Shown here piece after piece: positions 44,897 to 55,583 of a stretch of 64,000 bases of DNA; position 1 is the first letter of the stretch, and every line of letters starts with the position of its first letter. This DNA is from Berberis thunbergii (lineage: Eukaryota; Streptophyta; Magnoliopsida; Ranunculales; Berberidaceae), in NCBI GenBank assembly GCA_003290165.1, contig QNQO01000200.1, positions 186,001 to 250,000 of the forward strand, read 5' to 3'. Position numbers and translations under genes: made by a program. The notes beneath the pieces were generated by a model. The model ran no database searches. It was not told the origin of the DNA and worked only from the letters and a program-made list of their open reading frames with translations.

Positions 44897-47639
44897 TTTT
44901 TTAATTTTAAAATTAAAAATCTCTGCTATGGAGAAACAGCTATGGTATGTCAGACTTTAATTACTTGTCCCAAAACGGGATATAATAACAAATTGGTAAG
45001 GAAAAAACAGAAACTAGACAAATATATTTTCTAGACTGACCAAACCCCTAGATCAATGCATGTACTTGCTTTTAATTTTCTTCATTCTAGATGATCTTTG
45101 AGGAAATACCTTGAAGTCTTTGAAGTAGTCATGGTCCATCGTGTTTTCTGTTGACATATTCCTCTTATCGGATCTTTTCGTTAATCGAATGTGGTATGTC
45201 TTTAAACCAGCCACTATTCTTGACTTAATGGTGTATTCATCCAAATCTTCTTCATTCGAAATGGTTTCATCATGTCGGTATCGGTCTCCAATTGAGTTTG
45301 CTGTTAGTGTTACAAACCAAATAGTTAATATGTTTTATATTCGGTGCTTCAATTACTACGACGTCTACTAAAGTTTTGTCATCTTGTACATCACCCTCCT
45401 CATCTGCTGGAACCCTGTCTTGTTGATCAAGTGCCAATGGACTGGCTGCAGCCAGCTCGATAGCACCGGCGTGCTCCCGAACGGACACCCCTAACTGCCC
45501 TGCCTCAATGGCTTCAAGCCTATTTGACGAGCTGCCCTCCAAACTGCTAAACAATACATCCCCTGTCCTGATTCCAGGTACCGTCATGGTCCTTGCCTCT
45601 GCGCGGTGGTGAGCCTGCTAGGTGCAGTTCTGTCCTGACCAGCACAACCTATTAAAATCGATGTCCCTGCATCTTGTCGCAGTGAATTCAATACAAAATT
45701 CAATCCCGACCCCGTGTTACCAGCAATCACTTCCCTTGCTACTACAGCTGCGACGTCCCCTGTATCTATGCTGGCAATATTCACGTTTCCTGCTCCCAAT
45801 CGGACTATGAGTCCTGCAACCTCGGTATCAGCTAGCACACTCCCTGCTTCCAATGGTACTACACATCCTGCAACAACATTGACCACATCACCCGCTCTAC
45901 CAGTAATCGCACCACCATGGCCAATAGACTCAACTACTGCTCCCACACACGATCCATGAATCATGTTTCCAGCCGAATCCTTCTCCACCAACATGGAAGG
46001 GGTCTCAGTCCTAGTCGTGTCATCCTCAAACTCTGTTTGAAAAACTCTTTCAATCTCGCTAGCGGTGTACCCTGCATCTTTACAATCCGATATAAACTTG
46101 GAAACCAAGTTTTCTTTCGAACTAGTAATGAAAGGTTCCTCCGAAATATTCAACTTGGAAACTTCAATTTTTTTTTCCTTGTCAAATCCTCATCTCCCAA
46201 AACCTTGCTTGAGGAACTCGCATTCATAATTGTCCCTGCAACATAATCCTCGCCTAAAGCAAGTCCCCCTTCTTTACAAACATGAACAAGACTAGAAGTG
46301 CTACACAATTTGTTGCCATTCTTGGAATTTACCACTCCTTCCAGATTAGCAACCTTTTCTAAATCTTTGGTTTCCTGAATTGCATAATTCTTTTTCAAAA
46401 TCGCCAATGGATTAGCAACCAAAATCTCATTGCCCGAATCGTCTCCATCTTGCAAATCTAAACTTGTTAAAATTCCAAAAGCATTCTTCAAGGCAGTGCC
46501 TTCATTCCTTACTGTGCTAGGGACTAAACCCACTCTGTCCCCCCCCCTTTTTGTGTTTCACTAGGGCTAGCATTACTTGAATTCTTAGGGCCGACCTCCC
46601 CTCCTTCCTCCTCCTTATTTCGGTTGCTTGGACCAACCTTGTCGACCCTGGATTCAGCCAATGGAATAACAATCTCAGCCTGCTTCATGACTGGCTTGTA
46701 AACTTTATTAGCTATTCCCTTTCCTTTCGGTTTGGACACTACATTCTTCTCCCTTCCATTATGGGTTTGCATATGCTCCTCTTTCGACTTAACCCCCCAT
46801 TTCGTCTTCTCCCTTGTTTCTACTCTTTCGGATCCCCAACCTCTTTCTACAAGCTTCAAAGGTGTGGTCAATCATAGAACAATTTTCACAATATTTAAAG
46901 CTCGGATATACAATTTTTTTGCCAAAATTCGTCGGATCCAGAGAACTCTAACCAAATTCTACTAGGAAGCTCTTTGGAAAGATCCATCTCTACGCACATC
47001 CTAGCCACCCCGGGACTGGTGAAACCAAGAGTGCTATCATCAATTCTAAGAAATGTACCAATTTCTTTTAAAAACAAAGGATGAAAAAATTACGAAGGAA
47101 CATTAGGAAGATCCACCCACAAAGGGGCTAGCACCGGATCTTCCCTAAGGCTAAATCCTTGATGCCAATGGAATGCTTTGAATCTAACCCCTCGGATCAT
47201 AAAAGAATCTTGCAACAAAGCCTTACTAACTTCATCTTCCGATTGAAATCTAGCAATCACATATCTTGGATCTAACAAACCCATGGTGAAATCACCTACA
47301 ACTCCCCAAGATCTATGGACGGTTTCACGGATAGCCTCAAGGGAAGGGCGATAGCTAGAAAACTTAAGAACCATAACAAACTTTTTTCACATACCTTTCA
47401 CATCGCTTTGCTTCGGAGACATTCATTGAAAGTGTCAGGCAACCATCCTTACTAAAACGATTCCCCTTCATAGGTTTTTCTTCAATGATTGCCTTCTTCA
47501 CAACTCCCCAGGCTTGGAGGAAACTACAATGTGGAGTAACCTCGGATGGGGCGCCACCACCTCCCAATGGAGGCTCTCCTCCCTTGGCGGCTTGAGAAGT
47601 CCATGAAGAAGAAGAGAGAACTCTACAGCCTACGGTCCC
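44897..47639 (-). mobile_element. LINE derivative with ORF1 and 3' tail but no ORF2
   Basis: Bounded by the 14-bp duplication TTATTAAGCTAGTT. The left edge starts with T's (poly(A) on the minus strand) and a ~50-bp tail similar to the 3' end of the LINE at 0.74 kb. From the right edge the minus strand runs through a short leader and the ORF1 modules (47.57-46.86 kb), then a variable Ser/Gly/Val-rich C-terminal part to about 45.27 kb. No endonuclease, reverse transcriptase or RNase H is present. The presence of both ends plus a clean duplication argues that this 2.74-kb form itself was inserted, rather than having lost ORF2 afterwards. The element is analogous in layout to ORF1-only half-L1 elements known in mammals. 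Confidence 0.8.
45270..47620 (-). pseudogene. LINE ORF1 (DUF4283 / zinc-knuckle nucleic-acid-binding protein), broken
   Basis: N-terminal part at 47.57-47.36 kb (FLQAWGVVKKAIIEE). A DUF4283 segment lies at 47,374-47,090 (DPRYVIARFQSEDEVSKALL and WHQGFSLREDPVLAPLWVDL), with an in-frame TAA after NVPS. The rest of the domain is at 47,077-46,895 (ARMCVEMDLSKELPSRIWLE). A frameshift in an A run near 46,917 is followed by a zinc knuckle, CENCSMIDHTFEAC (CX2CX4HX4C), at about 46,895-46,850. Lys/Glu-rich and Val/Gly-rich stretches continue to 45,270. ORF1 proteins bind the LINE RNA. This copy has at least three breaks. Confidence 0.8.
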
Positions 47640-47653
47640 TTATTAAGCTAGTT
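47640..47653. repeat. Target-site duplication (right) of the ORF1-only LINE
   Basis: TTATTAAGCTAGTT, identical to 44,883-44,896, followed by ordinary lipase-intron sequence and exon 2 about 110 bp on. Confidence 0.85.
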
Positions 47654-49060
47654 GTTACTCTCTTATGGTTTGCTTTGATAATCTAACCTCGTTCCCAAAA
47701 TAATGAAAATAATGAATAATTAAATAAAAGATCATTAGCTAATGAGGACGATTTTATGTAGGAAAATTGGTTATGCCCGATAGGTCATTCGTGACATTGA
47801 AATCAATTATTGGATATGTAGACAGTAGAGTGGAATTAGACAAGAACATCAAATATGGAGACAACAAATACTACGGGGCACTCTTCATAATGGCTTCCAA
47901 ATTGGCTTATGAGGATGAAGCCTTCATCAAAGCTACAGTCACAGATCACGGGAAGGTAAATCAATAACTTTTTGTTGTTCAGGATATTGTATAAAATTTT
48001 CTAGCTTCATCAAAATTCAATAAAGATTTGGTGATTGTTGCAGATGGACTTTTTGGAGTTCTACAACTTTTGGAATGGTAAGAAGCTGGTAACAACATTG
48101 TTCTCTGATTTGTCTACCTTCAGCCCTATAAGAAGTGTTGATCATCGTTTGTTTATAAACAACATTATTTGGCAGATTACCAAGACCGATTCTCAACACA
48201 AGCCTTCATGTTCTAGAATAAAAACACTTATCTTGAATTCATCTTAGTAGCATTTAGAGGAACTGAACCATTCAACACAGATGCATGGCAAAGTCCACAG
48301 TGGCTTCATGAAAGCTCTTGGCCTTAAAAAACCCAAGTGTTGGTCTAAATAGATCATCAGACAAACAGACCAAGATAACGATCACCCCTTAGCTAATTAC
48401 ACCAGTAGAGAAAAACTTACAAGAGTTATTGCAAAAGAACTATAGAGCCAAGTTCGTCGTGACAGGTCACAGCTTGGGTGGGGTGCTGGCAATTTTGTTT
48501 CTTTTAATTTTGATGGTACTTGAGGAGAAATGGTTGTTGAAAAGGCTGGAAGAGAGTATACACATGGATAGCCAAGGGTGGGAGATAAAAAAGGTTGGAG
48601 AGTTCATGAAGAAGGAAATGAAAATTTGCATGGAGTGAAGTATATTAGGTATGTTTATTGCAATGACATGGTGCCTAGGTTGCTTTATAATGATTCCACA
48701 GCCATGTTTAAGCACTTCAGGACTTGCTTGTACTATAATAGTTCTACGAAGGTAATGTGAGTTGGTTTTCTGTTCAACTCACAAATAATAATGCCTCCTG
48801 TATACATACATATAAAGAGGTCTTGATGTTTGTGAAACAGATTGTAGAAGAAGAGCCGAACAAGAATTACTTCTCGGTGTTCAAGGTTGTACCGAAAATC
48901 CTAAATGCTGCATGGATGATCCACGTCATCCTTCCCTATATGAAGGGGCCTGAGTATAAGGAAGAGTGGTTTATGAGGTTGATTAGAGTGATTGTATTGA
49001 TACTCCCAGAATTATCAGCCCACATGCTTCAAGATTATGATAACGCCTCTCGTCTGGGAT

Positions 49061-49118
49061 CAATCTTAAACCTTCATAACAAAGACTGAATTCATCAAGA
49101 TCCCAAAGTTGATGATTA
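49061..49118. repeat. 58-bp direct repeat, left copy, at the viral block edge
   Basis: Starts CAATCTTAAACCTTCATAAC and overlaps the last codons and stop of the lipase pseudogene. The second copy (55,526-55,583) differs at two positions and has the same orientation. Confidence 0.9.
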
Positions 49119-49379
49119 GTGTTCATCTTCTCCAGGAGGAATAGTGTTGTGAGTCCTAGGTACTGTTGGTTAGCCGTTGATGACGTTGGTCAGCCTTAGG
49201 GTATGTTGGTTAGCTGTTGGAGACCTTTGTAGCTCGCTAAGTTTGTGCAGTTACCAGGGTTAGGTGGTCCCATATCTGTGGTCCAGTCGTAGGTGGTCTA
49301 AGTACAATGTTCCAACCATTCTACTTTTTTGAAATTGTGAAAATGTCTTTGTTTTCAAAATTTACCCGAACTTTTAGCT

Positions 49380-50416
49380 TTAGACAAAGCAATCCAGACT
49401 TATAAAACAGGATGGAATGTAGAATTCTAGAAGTTGAACAAAATTTACAAAAATGGTCCATACTAAAAGTTCCTTACAAACAAATTTATCAAGTTTCTCA
49501 ATCCATTTTTTCACAAAAATCTGAATATCTGATAGACATTGTCGAACAGACAATGCCGCTTGATGGTTCTTTAGAATCAAAATAACCGATTTCTTAAAAT
49601 ACCCTTGAATTTCTCAAAAATCAATATTACAAGTACATCCACATCGGTCTTATCCAAGTAGGAATCAAACCTCTTACTAGGACTGGTCTTGATACTTGTG
49701 CTCTTATCGCCCTTCGCGATTGTCGGCACAATAGATTACACGAATCTCTTCTGGGAATTGCAGAGTCTACTCTTGCTATGGGTCCAGTCTATTTTGACTG
49801 TTACCCTAACTTCTCAGTGTCTTTCAAGGATCCAAATCTCCTTGAAACACTGACTCTCAATATTCAAACCTCTGGTTTCGATATGTTACCAGGATCTGAA
49901 CTTCTTGTCCTTATTTACAAAATCACTTACAAAGCCATGAAAACTCAATTGAGTCCGAAAGCTTTGATGGAGTCTGAAAAAGGTTATACAATCTTATTTC
50001 AGGCTAACAAGGACAAAACTAGTTTTATTGTCCCCAAGACAATTCACTGGAATCAAGTTACTCTTCCAGTAACTTGGCAGGTTTAAGCTTCTCCTAGAAA
50101 GCCTCCTCCTAGTTTGCTCAGTCAGGTTTTGACTTTAGAAGATGGAATTGTTGAATTACAGTTCTCTAAATCTCGCAAAACTAGGTTACAACCTTTAGAT
50201 TTTCAATCTGGACGTAGATTTGAATCATCTTTCAGAACTGCTCCTACTCAAATTCCTAGAACCCCTCCCCCAGAGGTTCTCCCTCATTTAGATCTTGCTA
50301 ACTTAAGATCTAATCCTTATCATCCTCAGATCCCTCAACCAATTTACAATCAACCATCAGAAAATCTTCTAATAGATTTCCAACTCGTTCTGAGATGGAT
50401 GATCCTGCACAATTGA
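49380..50416 (+). pseudogene. Viral movement-protein (30K-type) region, decayed
   Basis: Plus-strand translation contains HIGLIQVGIKPLTRTGLDT, then ALIALRD and MGPVYFDCYPNFSVSF, the hallmark central region of caulimovirid movement proteins, which tubulate plasmodesmata for cell-to-cell spread. In-frame stops occur near 49,405, 49,585 and 50,084, and a Pro-rich linker follows. It is a relic. The same region is present in inverted orientation at 54.0-55.3 kb with different lesions. Confidence 0.75.
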
Positions 50417-51342
50417 ATGTTTTATCTGCTGAATTTGTTCTAAATAAACAAAAGGTTAAAGATGAATTTTCAAAGGATTACAATTCTGATAAACGAAAAA
50501 CATTTTATGAGCAAACTACTCCTGACCAAAGGATTAGTTTAGGTAAATTGTTTTATCAATTCTGTCAAGATATCAAAAATCATATGCCATTTTTAGAATG
50601 GTATGAATCCATTTATCTATCATAATTGAATGTGATAAAAAATGCTTATAAACCGTGGCATCTGAAAAACAACTCTATTGTCGAATCAGTTTTGTCTCCT
50701 TTAGAAGAAATTCATATTCAATCCCAATGACAGACTGTTACAACACCTCCTTTTAAAAATCCAATATCTCTTTCTGATTCTACATGAATTTTGAAGGTTA
50801 TTAAGCAAAATAATTACACCAATATTTTGCTTAATGAAATTGATCAACAATTGACTTCTATTCCTGTTCCAGAAATATTTTTTTTAACAAAAAAATTTGA
50901 AAAACCAATCACTTATTTTCAACCTTATACAATTGAGCATAATGCCCTTTCTACTCCTCCTCAAATCATGGATGAAATCAATTGAAGACTTGCAGCATTA
51001 AAACTTCAGGCTGCATCTGTCTCTGATAGGGCTTCATCTTCAAAAAAACAAATCAATACTCTTTCTCATATTGGTTCTGATTGTTCTGACAATGAACCAG
51101 ATGTTATGTCTAAATTGGATAAACTTCAAAGATTTGAAGCCAATCCAATGCGTTCATCCAAAACGAATATCAATACAAATCTTTTACCAACAACTAGGAA
51201 TTGTTATCCTAGGCTAACTTATTCTGATATGTAGTATGAAGAAAATCATTTACAAACATTCGGTTCCTTTTCTACAGGTAACATCTATACTTGGAATATA
51301 GATGGCTTAGCTGAAGAAAATATTATCGAATTAACACAAGAA

Positions 51343-51960
51343 ATGATTATGATGGCTGCTGCTCATCGAAGTGAGCATAAATCTCACCAAAGTATTGCTA
51401 GTGTAATTGTTGCTGGATTTGCAGGACAATTAAAAGAATGGTGGGATAACTATCTCACACCATCTGAACAACAAGGAATTTTTCAGGCTATAAAGCTTGA
51501 TTTCAATGGTCATCCTATTAAAGCTGAAAATGGTGAAAATATTCCTGACATTGTCAATACACTAATTTTCGCTATTCTTAAGCATTTCATAGGCGATCCT
51601 TCAAAATTTCAAGATAAATCTCGTGATCTTCTCATGATCATTAGATGCAAAACTCTTAGTCACTTCAGATTCTATAAGGATGTATTCTTAAAAAAAGTTA
51701 TGCTTCAAAACGAAGCTAACAATCCTTTCTAGAAAAGGAAGTTTCTTTCTGGATTACCTCTTGTTTTCACAGGTATCGTTAGGGATAATCTGCAATCTGA
51801 ATACAATGGTGACATACCTTTTGAACGACTTACAATTGGAGACTTAATTGCTAAGATCAATGAGGTTGTCCTGCAACTTTGTAATGATCTCCGTCTCAAA
51901 GCTCAGCTTAAAACGACAAAATATTTCTGGTTCTAATGAACTTGGATATTTTTGTCAACA
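51343..51960 (+). pseudogene. Viral capsid (Gag-like) region, decayed
   Basis: Contains AGFAGQLKEWWDNYLTPSEQ, then HFIGDP and (after a stop at 51,730) KFLSGLPLVFTGIVRDNLQS, the pattern of the helical capsid core in caulimovirid and related reverse-transcribing elements. A stop near 51,730 and frame drift before the zinc knuckle break it. Confidence 0.65.
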
Positions 51961-52157
51961 GTATGGGTATGAGCCACTAGCAAAACATTTTCCTTAAACC
52001 TCCAAACAAAAGTATCGGTTTCATCCAGCCCGACACTTTAAGTCCAAAAGGCCTTATGGCCCAAAACAACAAAAGAAATTTAATAATTATTACCAAAAGA
52101 CCAACAGACACGGCACACACAAGTCCACATAGTTTTCTAAACACAACAGCCCTATGG

Positions 52158-52206
52158 TTCAAAAGCCCATTTGTTTTAAATGTGGCAAACCTGGCTAATA
52201 TGCAAA
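52158..52206 (+). pseudogene. Zinc-knuckle remnant with a stop at the zinc-ligand His position
   Basis: CFKCGKPG is followed by TAA and YAKNC. The CX2C pair and final Cys remain, but the codon in the usual histidine position is a stop. In the ancestral protein the knuckle bound viral nucleic acid next to the capsid core. Confidence 0.7.
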
Positions 52207-52711
52207 AAAATTGCAGAACATCCCAAATAATTCATGAGCTTGACGCTGATGAAAATATCAAACAAATGTTTACTATAGTTTTACTCAATTCTGAGTCTGA
52301 TTCTAACTCATCTGAAGACCTCCAGGTTTATCAAATGCGTTATGATTCCAATTCTTCAGATTTCAGAAGAATCGATCAGGATCACGGAGTTAAAGCTTGC
52401 ACATGTAATGCCTTACACTCTATCAATATGCTCTCAAAAATTAAAGAATCAAGTATTCTTTTAGATTTTGTTGATCGAATTGATGATCCCAAACTCAAAA
52501 CTGAGTATTTAACTCATATAAAAATATTATTACTCAAAAACCTGTTCCAGAGATTTTTCAACCGTTTTACAATCATAAGGATATTGTCAATAGATTCAGA
52601 GCTCTTTCTCAACACTCTGTTTCTTTCCCTGATCTTCAATCTGAAGTTAATATCATGAAAAAAGAAATTGCTCAACTTAAACAAGCTCAAACTTAGCTTA
52701 CTCAACAACTG

Positions 52712-53344
52712 TTGAATCACCAAATTCAAAATGCAATCTCTATTCTTGATATTCCATCAACTTCTAACCAAGAAGTTCAACCAACTGATCCAACTTTTCT
52801 CAATGAATTAAATACAGTTACATATCACAAATGGTATATCAATGTGACCTTAGTAATTAATAAAAATTACACGATCAATACCTTTGCCTTTGTTGATTCA
52901 GGTGCTGATTTAAATTGTATTGCAGAAGGATTAAACCCTTCTCAATATTATGAGAAAAATACTCAACAACTTTTTACTACTAATAGTAAATTAGTTGTTT
53001 GGTACAAACTTGTTGGTGCCCACATTTGTCAATAACAAATTTGTATACAGCAGGATTTCTTGCTAGTTAAGGATATGACTCAAAATATGATTTTGGGTAC
53101 ACCATTCTTAACTACTCTCTATCCTTTTGATGTTACAAATAATGGTATTTCTACCAATATTCTTGGCAAAAAGATCATAATCAAATTCTTATGCAAAACA
53201 AAAATTGCTGAAATTAATTCTCTAAAATTAGACAATTGTTTTATCAATTTTATTTTCCGAAAAAGACAACACTTACATTTTCTCAAACAAGAAGTGAAAA
53301 AATCAGTATATCGTCAATATACACAATTGTTTCCAATTGTTTGA
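52712..53344 (+). pseudogene. Viral aspartic protease region, decayed
   Basis: TFAFVDSGADLNCI (about 52,883-52,920) carries the DSG catalytic triad of retropepsins, and MILGTPFLTTLYPFD (53,080-53,130) is the typical second half of the fold. A stop at about 53,033 separates the two. Similarity then runs up to the junction with the inverted copy at about 53,365, before any reverse transcriptase motif. Confidence 0.7.
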
Positions 53345-53364
53345 GATGCCACGGTTTCTCAATT

Positions 53365-55513
53365 TCCAATTGTTAAAAAATTATTTTCTGGAACAGGAAT
53401 AGAAGTCAATTGTTGATCAATTTCATTAAGCAAAATATTGGTGTAATTATTTTGCTCAATAACCTTCGAAATTCCTAGGGCTGAAAACCGAACCGTCGGT
53501 TCGGTTTTTCACCTAAACCGTGAACCGAACCGACTTATATCGGTTTTAAAATTTTCAAACCGAAACCGAACCGACCATTAACAAAACCGATCCGAAACCG
53601 AACCGATTCCAATTTATGCAAACCGTAACCGAACCGAACCGAATATTTAAACATATTATATTATTTATAAATAAAATATATTTTATTTTTATATATAAAT
53701 AATATATTATATTTAAATATTCGGTTCGGTTCGGTTTGGTCGGTTTAAATCACATAGAAACCGAAAACCGAACCGACCACTTCGGTTTTGCATTTTTTTA
53801 AACCGAAACCGATCCGAACCGAATTTAAACCGAACCGATTGGTTCGGTTTTGATCGGTTCGGTCGGTTTGATCGGTTTTTTGTTCAGCCCTAGAAATTCC
53901 TGTAGAATCAGAAAGAGATATTGGATTTTTTAAAGAAGAGGTTGTAACAGTATGTCCTTGGGATTGAATATGAATTTCTTCTAAAGGAGGCCAAACTAAT
54001 TCGACAACAGAGTTGTTTTTCAAATGCCACAGTTTAGAAGCATTTTTTATCACATTCAATTGTGATAGATAAATGGATTCATACCATTCTAAAAATGGCA
54101 TATGATCTTTGATATCTTGACAGAATTGATAAAACAATTTACCTAAACTAATCCTTTGGTCAGGAGTAGTTTGCTCATAAAATGTTTTTCGTTTATCAGA
54201 ATTGTAATCCTTTGAAATTCATCTTTAACCTTTTGTTTATTTAGAAAAAATTCAACAGATAAAACATTCAATTGTGCAGGATCATCCATCTCAGAACGAG
54301 TTGGAAATCTATTAGAAAGATTTTTTGATGGTTGATTGTAAATTGGTTGAGGGATATGAGGATGATAAGGATTAGATCTTAAGTTAGCAAAATCTAAATG
54401 AGGGAGAACCTCTGGGGGAGGGTTTCTAGGAATTTAAGTAGGAACAGTTCTAAAGGATGATTCAGATCTACGTCCAGATTGAAAATCTAAAGGTTGTAAC
54501 CTAGTTTTGCGAGATTCATGGAACTATAATTCAACAGTTCCATCTTTAAAGTCAAAACCTGACTGAGCAAACTAGAAGGAGGCTTTCTAGGAAAAGCTTG
54601 AACCTGCCAAGTTACTGGAAGAGTAACTTGATTCCAGTGAATTGTCTTGGGAACAATAACACTGATTTTGTCCTTATTAGCCTGCAATAAGATTGTGTAA
54701 CCTTTTTCAGACTCCATCAAAGCTTTCAGACTCAATTGAGTCTTCATGGCTTTGTAGGTGATTTTGTAAATAAGGGCATGAGGTTCAGATCCTGGTAACA
54801 TATCGAAACCAGAGGTCTGAATAGTGAGAGTCAGTGTTTCAAGGACATTTGGATCCTTGAGAGACACTGAGAAGTTAGGGTAACAGTCAAAATAGACTGG
54901 ACCCATAGCAAGAGTAGACTCTACAATTTCGAGCAGAGTCGTGGAATCTATTGTGCCGACAATCGTGAAGGGCGATAAGAGCACATGTATCAAGACCAAT
55001 CCTAGTAAGAGGTTTGATTCCTACTTGGATAAGGCCGATGTGGATGTACTTGTAATATTGATTTTTGAGAAATTCAAGGGTATTTTTAGAAATTAATTGT
55101 TTTGATTCTAAAGAACCATCAAGCGGTACTGTCTGTTAGACAATGTCTATCAGATCTTCAGATTTTTTTGAAAAAGTGGATTGAGAAACTTGATAAATTT
55201 GTTTTTAAGGAAATTTTGGTATGGACCATTTTTGTAAATTTTGTTCAACTTATGGAATTCTACATTCTATCATGTTTTGTAAATCTGGATTGCTTTGTCT
55301 AGAGCTAGAAGCTTGGGTAAATTTTGAAAACAAAGACATTTTCACAATTTCAGAGAAGTAGAAGGGTTGGAACACTGTACTCGGACCACCTAACCCCGAT
55401 AACTGCACAAACTTAGCAACTTACAAAGCGCTCCAACGGCTGACCAACATACCCTAAGGCTGACCAACAATACCTATGACTCACAACACTATTCCTCGCG
55501 GAGAAGATGAACA
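53365..55513 (-). mobile_element. Endogenous pararetrovirus-like sequence, inverted arm
   Basis: Reverse complement of the forward arm (49,121 to about 50,890): the same leader, movement-protein region (about 55.3-54.2 kb) and linker, with independent stops and indels. At its outer end (minus strand) lies TGGTATCAAAGCC (55,515-55,527), close to the initiator tRNA-Met primer site that marks the genome start in caulimovirids. The forward arm lacks this site. A 417-bp MITE interrupts the arm at 53,476-53,892. The inner junction falls at a short T/A-rich segment, consistent with end joining. Confidence 0.75.
53476..53892. mobile_element. hAT-type MITE inserted in the viral arm
   Basis: Inverted termini TAGGGCTGAA / TTCAGCCCTA are flanked by a perfect 8-bp duplication GAAATTCC (53,468-53,475 and 53,893-53,900), the duplication size of hAT elements. 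The interior is dominated by CGGTTCGGTT / AACCGAACCG repeats in both orientations around an AT-rich centre (53,640-53,715), giving strong fold-back potential. No coding capacity. When it and one duplication are removed, the viral sequence reads straight through. Confidence 0.9.
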
Positions 55514-55525
55514 TGGCTTTGATAC

Positions 55526-55583
55526 CAATCTTAAACCTTCATAACAAAGATTGAATTCATCAAGATCCCAAAGTTGAGGATTA
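55526..55583. repeat. 58-bp direct repeat, right copy, at the viral block edge
   Basis: Same orientation as 49,061-49,118 and two substitutions different. It abuts the primer-site-like motif at the end of the inverted viral arm. Confidence 0.9.

Larger units (their letters stand above)
43868..49089 (+). pseudogene. Oil-body lipase (OBL1-like, class 3 lipase) pseudogene, five exons
   Basis: Exon 1 (43,868-44,152) gives YLVLRPHEGDILDLLKLL and, after a stop and frameshift, SIILQKIFGVLEKPIGVW and MNLLSSKQSLAAFLLDLL. Exon 2 (47,762-47,955) gives LVMPDRSFVTLKSIIGYVDS. Exon 3 is 48,044-48,077 and exon 4 48,176-48,751: a stop after AFMF, VAFRGTEPFNTDAW, a deletion, VHSGFMKALGL, the nucleophile elbow TGHSLGG at about 48,465, and YCNDMVPRL. 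Exon 5 (48,841-49,089) gives EEEPNKNYFS, KGPEYKEEWF and LSAHMLQDYDNASRLGS. Family members are oil-body triacylglycerol lipases. Splice sites are mostly intact, but several stops, frameshifts and a deletion before the catalytic Ser destroy the frame. Intron 1 holds a 2.7-kb LINE. Catalytic motifs themselves are still readable, so decay is moderate. Confidence 0.85.
49121..53364 (+). mobile_element. Endogenous pararetrovirus-like sequence (caulimovirid, petuvirus-like), forward part
   Basis: A plus-strand stretch with coding modules in the order movement protein (about 49.4-50.4 kb), a long linker, capsid region (51.3-52.0 kb), zinc knuckle (52.17 kb) and aspartic protease (52.8-53.2 kb), ending just before the place of a reverse transcriptase. 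A single-polyprotein order of this kind is known for petuviruses within the Caulimoviridae. Many stops and frame changes show an old, non-functional copy. No LTRs are present. The left ~1.77 kb is repeated in inverted orientation at 53,365-55,512. Assignment to family is from motifs; genus is less certain. Confidence 0.75.

Noticed and set aside
49380..49580. A 66-codon open frame on the minus strand, with a near-identical one at 55,102-55,302 on the plus strand
   Set aside because: Conservation between the two reflects the inverted repeat; the true coding direction is the opposite one (movement-protein N-terminal region).
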